Shown here: positions 1-8,623 of the stretch, piece by piece
Position numbering within the stretch: the first letter of the stretch is position 1
How the letters are laid out: every line of letters begins with the position of its first letter
From: an uncultured Flavobacteriaceae bacterium
GTDB taxonomy: Bacteria > Bacteroidota > Bacteroidia > Flavobacteriales > Flavobacteriaceae
DNA length: 64,000 nt
Assembly: GCA_947487895.1 (NCBI GenBank)
Contig: CANKYF010000001.1
Span: 496,001 to 560,000 of the forward strand
Direction: 5' to 3'
The notes under the pieces: generated by a model
The model's input: the letters and a program-made list of their open reading frames with translations, nothing else
The model's database searches: none
Told to the model about the DNA's origin: nothing
Position numbers and translations under genes: made by a program

Positions 1-657
1 GAATTTGAAGCTTGGGGAGATGGTGCTTATGTTAAACTAGGTAATAATTTTGATTATGGAGAAGGAATAAACTATGCGTATAGTAGGTTAGAAGATCCTG
101 TACTTATGAAACGCAGGATGTTGTATTTAAAGCCCAATGTATGGTTGCTTTTTGATAGTTTTCAGGCACAAAAAAGGCATAAATACAGTCAATATTTTAA
201 TTTCCCAAATAAAAATGTAATTGTTGTTGATAATAAAGTTAAAACTACGTATTCAGAAAAAAATATTGTAATCAATCAATTAAAAGAAGTCAATTATAAT
301 GTTTTAGATTCATGGTATTCAACTGAATACAATTTGAAAACACCAAGCAAAAAGATTGAGGCTTACAAAGAAGCTGAGGGCTTTGCATCCTTTATTACTT
401 TAATCCACTTTGAAGAAGACAAGCCAAAAGAGGTTAAAAGAATACCAGTATATACCAGAGAAGGGAATCTACTTTCAGATAATGAAGCCGAAGCAGTAGG
501 TATTACTATAAATAATACTGATTATACACTTTTGGTGACGTATAAATCCTCTAAATTATCTAATCATTTTTTTAAAATAAATGATGAATTAGTGCATGGA
601 GAAATTGTGTTAATGGAAAAGAATAAAACAGAAAAAACAATACATGTTATTAAGTAG
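1..657 (+). CDS. Heparinase II/III-like polysaccharide lyase, C-terminal part (5' end outside window)
   Basis: The reading frame is open from base 1, so only the last 218 residues of a longer protein are visible. The segment resembles the C-terminal beta-sandwich of the heparinase II/III family: a Gly/Tyr-rich lead-in (AWGDGAYVKLG), then a 'RRMLYLKPNVWLLFDSF' strand pair followed by HKYSQYF, matching the usual order of 'R..lf..p.ywvv.D' and 'H.y.q.fhf'. Members are exported lyases that cut uronic-acid polysaccharides such as alginate, heparin-like chains or ulvan. The catalytic barrel lies upstream and cannot be judged, so the substrate is unknown. It is followed by 45 bases and then an MFS transporter gene on the same strand, consistent with a polysaccharide utilisation operon. 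The family assignment is an inference from the C-terminal sheet only. Confidence 0.7.
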   Translation, partial: EFEAWGDGAYVKLGNNFDYGEGINYAYSRLEDPVLMKRRMLYLKPNVWLLFDSFQAQKRHKYSQYFNFPNKNVIVVDNKVKTTYSEKNIVINQLKEVNYNVLDSWYSTEYNLKTPSKKIEAYKEAEGFASFITLIHFEEDKPKEVKRIPVYTREGNLLSDNEAEAVGITINNTDYTLLVTYKSSKLSNHFFKINDELVHGEIVLMEKNKTEKTIHVIK

Positions 658-702
658 AAAAAACTTAAAATAAGTATTGATTAATTTTAAAAATAGTTCA
701 AA

Positions 703-1965
703 ATGAATACTATACCTAAAAAGCGTTACTTTTTCTTTGCCGGATCATTTTTAATAACCCTTTTATTATATATAGATAGGGTTTGTATATCATCTGCTAA
801 AGATTCTATAAGTTCAGATTTAAACTTAACAGATATTCAAATGGGGTGGGTATTAAGTGCGTTTGCTTTGGGTTATGCATTATTTCAAGTTCCGGGAGGT
901 TCTTTAGGAGATAAATACGGAGTTAGAAAAGTAATGACGTCTATTATGGTATTATGGTCCATATTTACTGCTCTAACCGGGGTAGCATGGAATTATATTT
1001 CAATGCTGTTTTTTAGGTTTATTTTTGGAGCAGGAGAAGCCGGGGCTTTTCCAAATATTTCCAGAGCAGCCTTTTCGTGGGTACCAACTAAAGAAAGAGG
1101 TGTTTTTCAAGGAATCAACTTTTCAGGTTCTAGACTAGGAGCTGCGTTTGCGTTACCACTTGTAGCATATTTAATAGATGAATGGGGATGGCGTGATATA
1201 TTCTATTTTTTTGGTGTAATAGGTATTCTTTTTGCTATTAGTTTTTTTACGTTTTTTAGAAACAGACCAGAGGAACATTCTGGACTTTCAGAAAAAGAGA
1301 AAGAATTTATTGTAAAGAACAGGCAACAGGAAGTTGAAGTAAAAGGAGGGAATTTACCTTTAAAAACCATTTTATCTTCTAAAAATGTAATTCTTGCAAT
1401 GATTCAGTATATAGGAAGTAATTTTATTTTCTTCTTTATGTTAACTTGGTTATTCCCTTATATAAAAGCAAAATATGAACTTAGCTTAGTATCTACAGGG
1501 TTTTATGCAATGTTGCCGCTTTTAGCTGGTGCAGTAGGTAATTGGGTGTCTGGCTTTATGGTAGATAGTATTTATAGAAAAGGACACTGGAAAAAATCTA
1601 GACAGTTACCAGCAACTATAGGTTTTATTTTGGTTGTTATTGGGATTTTATCAAGTTTGTATATGGATACAGCTTTAGGAGCGGTTTTATGTTTATCTGT
1701 GGCTATTTTTGGAGCAGATATGACATTGAGTCCTTCTTGGTCTTTCTGTATGGATATAGGTGAAGAAAACTCAGGAAAAGTATCAGGCATGATGAATATG
1801 GCAGGTAATTTAGGTTCTTTTACAACAGCTTTGGCTTTTCCGTATCTACAAGAATGGACAGGTTCAAATGAACCATTCTTTTACGTGGCGGCTGTTTTAG
1901 GAGTTATTTCTATCTTATGCTGGTCTTTTATGAATCCTAACAAAAAATTAAATAATGCAGAATAA
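703..1965 (+). CDS. MFS transporter, anion:cation symporter (hexuronate-type) family
   Basis: The 420-residue hydrophobic protein has about twelve membrane segments. The loop between segments 2 and 3 carries the MFS signature GGSLGDKYGVRKV (about residues 65-80), and segments 4-5 contain RFIFGAGEAGAFPNISRA, the pattern typical of the ACS group (ExuT, GudP, tartrate and phthalate carriers). Substrates in that group are organic anions and sugar acids. Placed after a uronate-polymer lyase, the likely cargo is an unsaturated uronate or hexuronate released from the polymer; this is inference. Its stop overlaps the start of the next gene by 11 bases, which suggests translational coupling with the oxidoreductase. 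Confidence 0.88.
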   Translation: MNTIPKKRYFFFAGSFLITLLLYIDRVCISSAKDSISSDLNLTDIQMGWVLSAFALGYALFQVPGGSLGDKYGVRKVMTSIMVLWSIFTALTGVAWNYISMLFFRFIFGAGEAGAFPNISRAAFSWVPTKERGVFQGINFSGSRLGAAFALPLVAYLIDEWGWRDIFYFFGVIGILFAISFFTFFRNRPEEHSGLSEKEKEFIVKNRQQEVEVKGGNLPLKTILSSKNVILAMIQYIGSNFIFFFMLTWLFPYIKAKYELSLVSTGFYAMLPLLAGAVGNWVSGFMVDSIYRKGHWKKSRQLPATIGFILVVIGILSSLYMDTALGAVLCLSVAIFGADMTLSPSWSFCMDIGEENSGKVSGMMNMAGNLGSFTTALAFPYLQEWTGSNEPFFYVAAVLGVISILCWSFMNPNKKLNNAE

Positions 1966-2980
1966 ATTAAAAGGCGTTGCTATTGGAGCAGGTTATTTTA
2001 GTAAATTTCAATACGAAGCATGGTCTCGTATACCAGAAGTTGAAATTACTGCGCTGTGTAATTCAAATTTAGAGCGTGCCAAAGGTATTATGGAGCCTTA
2101 TGGTATAAAGAAGCATTATACTGATTATAAGGAAATGATTCTTACTGAAAAACCAGACTTTATAGATATTATAACGCCACCAGAAACACATTTTGAAATG
2201 TGCAAATTTGCGGCAGATAATGGCGTTCATATTATTTGCCAGAAGCCTTTAGCCCCTACATATGAGGAATCTAAAAAGATTGTAGACTATGTGTCCAGTA
2301 AAGGTGTACGTTTTGCGGTGCATGAAAATTTTAGATTTCAACCTTGGCATAGGGAAATAAAGAAAATAATAGATAACGACGGCATAGGGGATTTGTTCAG
2401 CCTTAACTTTAGAACACGTATGGGAGATGGTTGGGGAAATGATGCTTATTTGGCTAGACAACCTTATTTCAGAGATTATAAAAAATTACTTATTTATGAG
2501 ACTGGTGTTCATTTTATAGATACGTTCAGATACCATGCAGGTGAAGTTACAAGTGCATATGCTTTATTAAAGCGTTTAAACCCAGTTATAAAAGGTGAGG
2601 ACTCATGTTTAATGATTCTAAATTTTGAAAACAATGCTCATGCTATTTGGGATGCCAATCGTTATAACGAAAACAATTTTGACGAACCTAGATATACATT
2701 TGGAGAATATTTAATAGACGGTTCTAAAGGTTCTATTCGTTTGTATTCTAATGGAACTATTACAATTCAAAATTTAGGAGAACAAGAAAAACAGCACAAC
2801 TATGTGCATAACGATATAGGCTTTGCAGGAGACTGCTGTTATATTTTTCAAACAGATTTTATTGATAAATTATTTTCAGGCGAAGCATTTGAAACTAGTG
2901 GCGAAAACTATTTAAAAACATTAAAAGTACAAGAAGCTGTGTATAAATCGGCAGAAATAAAGTCGCCAGTTATCATATAA
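1955..2980 (+). CDS. Gfo/Idh/MocA family NAD(P)-dependent oxidoreductase
   Basis: 341 residues, the usual family length. The N-terminus has a Rossmann dinucleotide fold (VAIGAGYFSKFQYEAW, a variant of GxGxxG), followed by the EKP-like motif as 'IICQKPLA' around residues 95-102, where the Lys is the conserved catalytic/cofactor-binding residue. The C-terminal alpha/beta domain contains YETGVHFIDTFRY, with the family's conserved His. These enzymes oxidise or reduce sugars, inositols and sugar acids in the cytoplasm. The start codon lies inside the MFS gene (ATG at 1955), implying co-translation with the importer. The likely role is first-step conversion of the imported sugar acid; the exact substrate cannot be read from sequence. 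Confidence 0.88.
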   Translation: MQNKLKGVAIGAGYFSKFQYEAWSRIPEVEITALCNSNLERAKGIMEPYGIKKHYTDYKEMILTEKPDFIDIITPPETHFEMCKFAADNGVHIICQKPLAPTYEESKKIVDYVSSKGVRFAVHENFRFQPWHREIKKIIDNDGIGDLFSLNFRTRMGDGWGNDAYLARQPYFRDYKKLLIYETGVHFIDTFRYHAGEVTSAYALLKRLNPVIKGEDSCLMILNFENNAHAIWDANRYNENNFDEPRYTFGEYLIDGSKGSIRLYSNGTITIQNLGEQEKQHNYVHNDIGFAGDCCYIFQTDFIDKLFSGEAFETSGENYLKTLKVQEAVYKSAEIKSPVII

Positions 2981-3016
2981 AAACATCAATTAACTAAACT
3001 TAATAAATTAATTAAA

Positions 3017-5863
3017 ATGCAAAAATTATCCATTCTATTAGGTGTAATGTTATTCACCTTTTTTAGTGTGAAAGCACAAAAAATTGAAGGAGAACTAAAA
3101 AAATGGCACAAAGTAACTTTAACGTTTGAAGGTGAAAGTTTAACTGAAAACGATGAAGTAAATCCGTTTTTAAACTATCGTCTAAACGTCACTTTTAAGA
3201 ATAAGAATAAAACTATGATAGTACCAGGTTTTTATGCGGCCGATGGTAATGCAGCTGAAACTAGTGCAAAATCTGGTAACGTTTGGAAGGTGAGGTTTAT
3301 GCCAGATGAAGTTGGTGAGTGGAGCTATGAAGTTTCCTTTAGAAAAGGAGAAAATATAGCAGTAAGCGATGATATTTTTGAAGGTGAAGGTGTAGATTTT
3401 GATGGAGCTAAAGGAACGTTTACAATTTCAGAAGGTGATACTAGTGGTTCTAGATTTAGAACTAAAGGACGTTTACAATATAGAGGTAATCGTTATTTAC
3501 GATATGCCGATACTAATGAACCTTTCTTAAAAGGAGGAGCAGATAGTCCTGAGAATTTTTTAGGGTATTATGAATTTGATCAAACACCAGCATCTCACAA
3601 GTTTGAACCGCATGCTAAAGATTGGAAACAAGGAGACCCTTCATGGCAGAATGGTAAAGGAAAAAACATTATTGGCGCATTGAACTACCTAGCTTCAAAA
3701 GGAATGAATTCTGTGTATTTTTTAACCATGAACATTCAAGCAGATGGTAAAGATGTTTGGCCATGGAATAACAGGCATGAACGCTATAGATTTGATTGTA
3801 GTAAGCTAGACCAATGGGAAGTAGTTTTTGATCATATGGATGATTTAGGTTTAATGTTACACTTTGTAACGCAAGAAACCGAAAATGAAACCTTGTTAGA
3901 TATGGGTGAAACCAAAACTCAGAGAAAATTATACTATAGAGAGTTAATTGCTCGTTTTGCACACCATTTAGGAATTACGTGGAATTTAGGAGAAGAAAAT
4001 GCACCTATACTTTGGTCTCCTAAAGGTCAGACAGTTAAAGATATAAGAGACATGTCTAAGTACTTAAGGTTGCATGACCCCTATAAGAACTACATTTCTT
4101 TGCATACACATGCACAAACAAGAGAGCAGACACATGCTTTAATTCCCCAATTAGGCAATCCGTATTTAGATGGCCCCTCAATGCAAACACATCATCCTCA
4201 TGATGTGCATGATATAACATTGAAATGGATTAACGAATCAGCCAACTTCGGAAGACAATGGGTGGTAACTCAAGATGAAATAGGACCAGCAGATAAAGGT
4301 GCTATTCCAGATGCAGATGATCCACATCATGATCATATTCGTCATCATGTGTTATGGGGTAATTTAATGGCAGGAGGCGCAGGTGTTGAATGGTATTTTG
4401 GATACAAACATGCGCATAACGATCTAAACTGTGAAGACTGGAGATCTAGAGATATTCTATGGGATCAAACGCGTTATGGTATAGAGTTTTTTAGCAAATA
4501 CGTTAAGAACTTTGATAAAATGTATTCAGCTAATAACTTAACAGATAATGAAAAAGATTATGTATTTGCTAAAGAAGGTCAAACATACGTTGTGTACTTA
4601 CCAGAAGTAAAACCTACAAAACTAGATTTAATAAATGCAGCTACAAAATTCACTGTAAAATGGTATAATCCAAGAACAGGAGGCGCTTTAAAAACAGGAA
4701 GTGTAAAATCTGTTAAAGGAGGAAAAATGGTTTCAATAGGAAATCCACCATCAAACGAGAAAGATTGGGTGGCACTTGTTACTACAGCAAAACCAGTTAA
4801 AGTTAGCGAAGCTCTAAAAAAGGTAGTGAGTACTATTTCAGATTTTGAAATAGAAAACTCAGCAGATGCTTCATATTACATAGATAAAAAGTATAACGCT
4901 TTTGCTATAAATGCAGCTAAAAAAGACCAAAGAGATGTAGAAGCAAAAGCTACAATGATTTTTAAAGGGAAGAATGGTAAATATCAAGGTACAATACAAA
5001 CTATAGCAGAAAATGATGGTGAATCTGTATACAGTATTTATGTTAACGGACACAGAATGAAAACTGTTACTAACCCTTCTACTAATAAATCTTTTGATAA
5101 TGTGAGCCTTTCATTAGGTAATATTTATCTGAATACTAATGATACTATTACTATAAGTTCTAAAGCAAAAACTAATAAAAAAATAGCAGAAAATAATGAG
5201 ACAGCTTGGTCCCGAGGTAGATGGGCAGGGGTTGTATTTACTGAAGTAAAATATGATTTAGATACAAAGTTAGCAGATGTTAAAGCATTTGAAGAAAAAA
5301 ATGGATTTTTAGCAGTAGAGGCAGAAGATTTCCATGATAATACAAACAATTTAAGTCCTAGAAAATGGTATGTAAGAAGTCCAAAAGAATACCAAACATT
5401 TAAGTTGAGAGATGTACATTATAATTCAGCTAGTAAATATGCATACATAGAAGCAATGCCAGATAATAGAATAACACATAATGATAAATTAATTCAAGGT
5501 GAAAATTTCTTTCCGCAACCAGGAACTGGAGGTGTGGTGTCTTATAAAGTGAAAATCACTAATCCAGGCACTTATTATGTGTGGGTAAGAGCGTATTCTC
5601 AAGGACCGGAAGATAATGGATTACACGTTGGGGTTAATGGGGAATGGCCTGAAAGCGGACAAAGAATTCAGTTATGTAAAGGAAAGCATAAATGGACATG
5701 GTCTTCAGCACAACGTGTTCCTGAAAATCATTGTGGTTTTATGCAAACAATTACATTAACTTTTGATAAAGCTGATGAATATATAATTTCTTTCTCAATG
5801 AGAGAAGATGGTTTTGAATTTGATAAATGGGTTTTAGCAAAAGATAAAAATTATGTTCCTTAA
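3017..5863 (+). CDS. Exported DUF5060-type glycosidase-like protein with C-terminal carbohydrate-binding-like domain
   Basis: 948 residues with a cleavable signal peptide (first about 20 residues, ending VKAQ). Domains by eye: DUF5060-like beta-sandwich, about 25-110 (WHKVTLTFEGES, FYAADG, GEWSYEV); a TIM-barrel-like region, about 165-500, with 'FLKGGADSPENFLGY', 'GMNSVYFLTMNIQADG', WNLGEEN and 'WVVTQDEIGPA', whose Glu residues are plausible acid/base and nucleophile positions; a small beta domain, about 520-590 ('WYNPRTGGALKTG', DWVALV), like the domain that often follows such barrels; and a C-terminal sandwich, about 760-948, opening with FLAVEAEDF and closing with EFDKWVLAKD, as in CBM6 or GH115 tail domains. 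Fourth gene of the lyase-transporter-oxidoreductase operon. Probably a periplasmic or surface glycosidase on the same polysaccharide. Family number and substrate are not assigned. Confidence 0.75.
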   Translation: MQKLSILLGVMLFTFFSVKAQKIEGELKKWHKVTLTFEGESLTENDEVNPFLNYRLNVTFKNKNKTMIVPGFYAADGNAAETSAKSGNVWKVRFMPDEVGEWSYEVSFRKGENIAVSDDIFEGEGVDFDGAKGTFTISEGDTSGSRFRTKGRLQYRGNRYLRYADTNEPFLKGGADSPENFLGYYEFDQTPASHKFEPHAKDWKQGDPSWQNGKGKNIIGALNYLASKGMNSVYFLTMNIQADGKDVWPWNNRHERYRFDCSKLDQWEVVFDHMDDLGLMLHFVTQETENETLLDMGETKTQRKLYYRELIARFAHHLGITWNLGEENAPILWSPKGQTVKDIRDMSKYLRLHDPYKNYISLHTHAQTREQTHALIPQLGNPYLDGPSMQTHHPHDVHDITLKWINESANFGRQWVVTQDEIGPADKGAIPDADDPHHDHIRHHVLWGNLMAGGAGVEWYFGYKHAHNDLNCEDWRSRDILWDQTRYGIEFFSKYVKNFDKMYSANNLTDNEKDYVFAKEGQTYVVYLPEVKPTKLDLINAATKFTVKWYNPRTGGALKTGSVKSVKGGKMVSIGNPPSNEKDWVALVTTAKPVKVSEALKKVVSTISDFEIENSADASYYIDKKYNAFAINAAKKDQRDVEAKATMIFKGKNGKYQGTIQTIAENDGESVYSIYVNGHRMKTVTNPSTNKSFDNVSLSLGNIYLNTNDTITISSKAKTNKKIAENNETAWSRGRWAGVVFTEVKYDLDTKLADVKAFEEKNGFLAVEAEDFHDNTNNLSPRKWYVRSPKEYQTFKLRDVHYNSASKYAYIEAMPDNRITHNDKLIQGENFFPQPGTGGVVSYKVKITNPGTYYVWVRAYSQGPEDNGLHVGVNGEWPESGQRIQLCKGKHKWTWSSAQRVPENHCGFMQTITLTFDKADEYIISFSMREDGFEFDKWVLAKDKNYVP

Positions 5864-5905
5864 ACTCAAAGGAACATGTTAATTGGTTAGTTTGAGTAAA
5901 GAAGA

Positions 5906-5936
5906 GGCGCTAAATAAAATTATTTAGTGCCTTTTT
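5906..5936 (+). terminator. Intrinsic terminator of the carbohydrate operon
   Basis: Stem 5906-5916 pairs with 5921-5931 (GGCGCTAAATA / TATTTAGTGCC, one G-U wobble), four-base loop, then five T. It lies 43 bases after the DUF5060 gene and ends the operon. Confidence 0.88.
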
Positions 5937-6092
5937 ATTTTGGTGTTTATTCAATGATATTAAGCGTTATTTGATTTTGAAGATTTGATAATTTATGCTT
6001 TTTGTTAGTTGTTTCTATGTATTTACGACAAAGAACAAAATATTTAAAAGTTAAACTAGTTATAATTATATCGAAAAAATCATCTTTCTTTA

Positions 6093-6100
6093 TACATTTG
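6093..6100 (+). promoter_or_regulatory. Putative promoter (-7 box TACATTTG) upstream of dsbD
   Basis: TACATTTG matches the Bacteroidota -7 consensus TAnnTTTG. No exact TTG lies at the expected -33 distance (TCG at 6071-6073). A transcript from about 6107 would run into the hairpin at 6155-6187 before reaching dsbD. The remainder of the 5864-6201 gap shows no coding potential. Confidence 0.45.
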
Positions 6101-6154
6101 TTAATGTAATTTTTTGAGTTAGTCAGTCAATAGTTTAGTAAGAAAGATATTGAG

Positions 6155-6187
6155 AAAGGGTTATTCAAGAAGTAACCCTTTTTTATG
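6155..6187 (+). terminator. Intrinsic terminator or attenuator just upstream of dsbD
   Basis: AAAGGGTTA (6155-6163) pairs with TAACCCTTT (6173-6181), nine-base loop, followed by further T residues. Only 15-20 bases separate it from the dsbD start, so it either ends a short RNA or attenuates dsbD. Confidence 0.7.
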
Positions 6188-6201
6188 ATAATAGATAATA
6201 T

Positions 6202-8607
6202 ATGAGCATGAAAAAACTTTTCGTAATCCTTTTATTAGCAATAACAACAAATAGTTTTTCGCAAATACTAGAACCAGTAAAATGGTCTACTTCTGTCAAA
6301 AAGATTTCAGATACAGAATATCAGTTAATTACGAAGGCAACAATAGATAAAGGCTGGCATTTATATTCTCAAAACGTGCCTGAAGGAGGACCTGTTGCAA
6401 CAACGTTTGTTTATAACAATGTTGAAAAAATTGGAGATACTTCGGAACCAGAAGGGCATATAGTTGATGATCCAGTATTTGATATGAAAATTAAATATTT
6501 TAGTGATTCAGCTGTTTTTGAGCAAAAGGTTAAAGTAGCAGAAGGAGTAAAAGAAATTCTGGGAACTGTAGATTTTATGGTGTGTGATGATTCTAGGTGT
6601 TTACCGCCTTCAACTATAGATTTAAAATATATACTTCAAAAAAAAAAATCTAAAATAAATGTAGATTTTAAAAGCTCTAATACTAAAATCTTAAAGCCTG
6701 TTAAGTGGAGTACGTCAACAGAGAAAATTTCCGAAACTGAATATGATTTAATAATTAAAGCAGCCATAGATAAAGACTGGCATTTGTACTCTCAATATAC
6801 AGCAGAAGGTGGCGCACTTCCTATTGTAATAGAAAAAAAAGAAGAAACTGATTCTTTTGAACTTATTGGTAAAGCTGTTGAAAGTGATACCATAAGAAAG
6901 TATAATGATATTTTTGAAGTCTATGAATCTTACTTTGATAATTCAGCTGTATTAAAACAAAGAATAAAACTAAATAGTCCTGATCTTACTAAAGTTACTT
7001 TAAATCTCACAGGACAAGTGTGTAAAAAAGTTTGTTTGCAAATTGATCAAGACTTTATATTTTCTTTAAATGGCGAAAGTCTAGCATCACAAGAATTAAC
7101 ATCTAATATTGATAATTCATCTGTAAACATGAAGCTTTACGGAATGAACCCTGAAGACGTAACACTAATTGAAAACGATATTAAAGAATCAAAATCTTTA
7201 TGGACAATTTTTGGTCTAGGTTTTTTAGGAGGTCTTCTAGCTTTATTAACACCATGCGTATTTCCTATGATACCTTTAACAGTTAGTTTTTTTACTAAAA
7301 GCGGAAGTGAAAGTAAAGGTGCTGGCATTGGTAAAGCTTTGCTTTATGGGTTCTTTATTTTGTTAGTTTATCTATTACTTAGTGTTCCTTTTCATTTATT
7401 AGATTCTGTAAACGAAGATATTCTAAATGAGATTTCAACTAATATTTGGTTGAATATTATTTTCTTCGCTGTATTTGTGTTTTTTGCTTTTTCTTTCTTT
7501 GGCTATTATGAATTAACATTACCAGCTAATTGGACAAATAAAACAACTCAAGGTGAAAATACAGGAGGTATAATAGGAGTGTTTTTCATGGCACTTACTT
7601 TAGCAATAGTATCATTTTCATGTACAGGACCAATTTTAGGTTCACTTTTAGCAGGTTCATTGTCTTCTGATGGAGGAGCATGGCAATTGACGGCAGGTAT
7701 GGCAGGATTTGGAGTATCATTAGGCTTGCCATTTGCTTTATTTGCTATGTTTCCAAATATGATGAATGCATTACCAAAATCTGGTGGTTGGTTAAATACC
7801 ACTAAAGTAGTTTTGGGCTTTTTAGAATTAGCACTTGCTTTTAAGTTTTTATCTAATGCAGATCTTGTTGCACATTGGGGTGTTTTAAAAATTGAAGCAT
7901 TTTTAATCATATGGATTATTTGCTTTGGAGGTTTAGTACTGTATCTGTTCGGTAAAATTAAATTTCCGCATGATTCACCATTAAAGAAATTGTCGTTTTT
8001 TAGAATTTCTACAGGTATTTTGGTAGCAGCATTTACGGTTTATCTAATATCAGGTTTTAGAGTAAATAAAGAGACTAATACGTTTACATCGTTAACATTA
8101 TTAAGCGGATTAGCACCTCCTGTTGGTTATAGTTGGTTTTTACCAAGTTCAACAACTAATAACTTAAAAACCTTTAAAGATTTAAAAGAAGGTATAGCAT
8201 ATGCTAAAGAGGTTAACAAACCTATCATGGTTGATTTTACAGGATATGCTTGTGTAAACTGTAGAAAAATGGAAGAGCATGTTTGGCCTACAGAAAAAGT
8301 AGATGGTTATTTAAAGAATGACTATGTTATTGTTTCTCTTTATGTAGATGATAAAAAAGACCTACCAGAAGATGAAAAGCTAGAGGTTATTAGAGTTAAT
8401 GGAGGGACAAGAGTATTGAAAAATTACGGACATAAATGGGCTAATTTTCAAACACAATTTTTTAAGTCTAATTCGCAACCGTATTACGTGCTTCTAAATT
8501 CAGATGGCACAAAAATGCTCAACGAACCTGTTGGATATACACCAAATGAAGAGGGATATGCTCAATTCTTGGAAGAAGGTTTAGAACGTTTTAAAGCATT
8601 ACCTTAA
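6202..8607 (+). CDS. dsbD: Thiol:disulfide interchange protein DsbD family, with duplicated N-terminal domain
   Basis: 801 residues, longer than the roughly 565 of E. coli DsbD. A signal peptide (to about residue 21, SFSQ) precedes two homologous periplasmic domains: both open with I-L-x-P-V-K-W-S-T-S and repeat DKxWHLYSQ. Each keeps a cysteine pair (C128-DDSR-C133 and C274-KKV-C278). The membrane domain (about 335-660) has the two reactive cysteines C352 in TPCVFPM and C474 in SCTGP. The C-terminal thioredoxin domain has CVNC at 684-687. The protein carries electrons from cytoplasmic thioredoxin to periplasmic partners. ATG 6202 was used; ATG 6208 is an equally possible start. The extra N-terminal domain may serve a second partner (inference). 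It converges with the MutS-like gene across 16 bases with no clear terminator. Confidence 0.92.
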   Translation: MSMKKLFVILLLAITTNSFSQILEPVKWSTSVKKISDTEYQLITKATIDKGWHLYSQNVPEGGPVATTFVYNNVEKIGDTSEPEGHIVDDPVFDMKIKYFSDSAVFEQKVKVAEGVKEILGTVDFMVCDDSRCLPPSTIDLKYILQKKKSKINVDFKSSNTKILKPVKWSTSTEKISETEYDLIIKAAIDKDWHLYSQYTAEGGALPIVIEKKEETDSFELIGKAVESDTIRKYNDIFEVYESYFDNSAVLKQRIKLNSPDLTKVTLNLTGQVCKKVCLQIDQDFIFSLNGESLASQELTSNIDNSSVNMKLYGMNPEDVTLIENDIKESKSLWTIFGLGFLGGLLALLTPCVFPMIPLTVSFFTKSGSESKGAGIGKALLYGFFILLVYLLLSVPFHLLDSVNEDILNEISTNIWLNIIFFAVFVFFAFSFFGYYELTLPANWTNKTTQGENTGGIIGVFFMALTLAIVSFSCTGPILGSLLAGSLSSDGGAWQLTAGMAGFGVSLGLPFALFAMFPNMMNALPKSGGWLNTTKVVLGFLELALAFKFLSNADLVAHWGVLKIEAFLIIWIICFGGLVLYLFGKIKFPHDSPLKKLSFFRISTGILVAAFTVYLISGFRVNKETNTFTSLTLLSGLAPPVGYSWFLPSSTTNNLKTFKDLKEGIAYAKEVNKPIMVDFTGYACVNCRKMEEHVWPTEKVDGYLKNDYVIVSLYVDDKKDLPEDEKLEVIRVNGGTRVLKNYGHKWANFQTQFFKSNSQPYYVLLNSDGTKMLNEPVGYTPNEEGYAQFLEEGLERFKALP

Positions 8608-8623
8608 ATTATAAATAATGGTT

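Noticed and set aside
7548-7910. 120-codon minus-strand open frame inside dsbD
   Set aside because: Antisense of a conserved membrane domain; no ribosome site, no coherent domain. Shadow frame.
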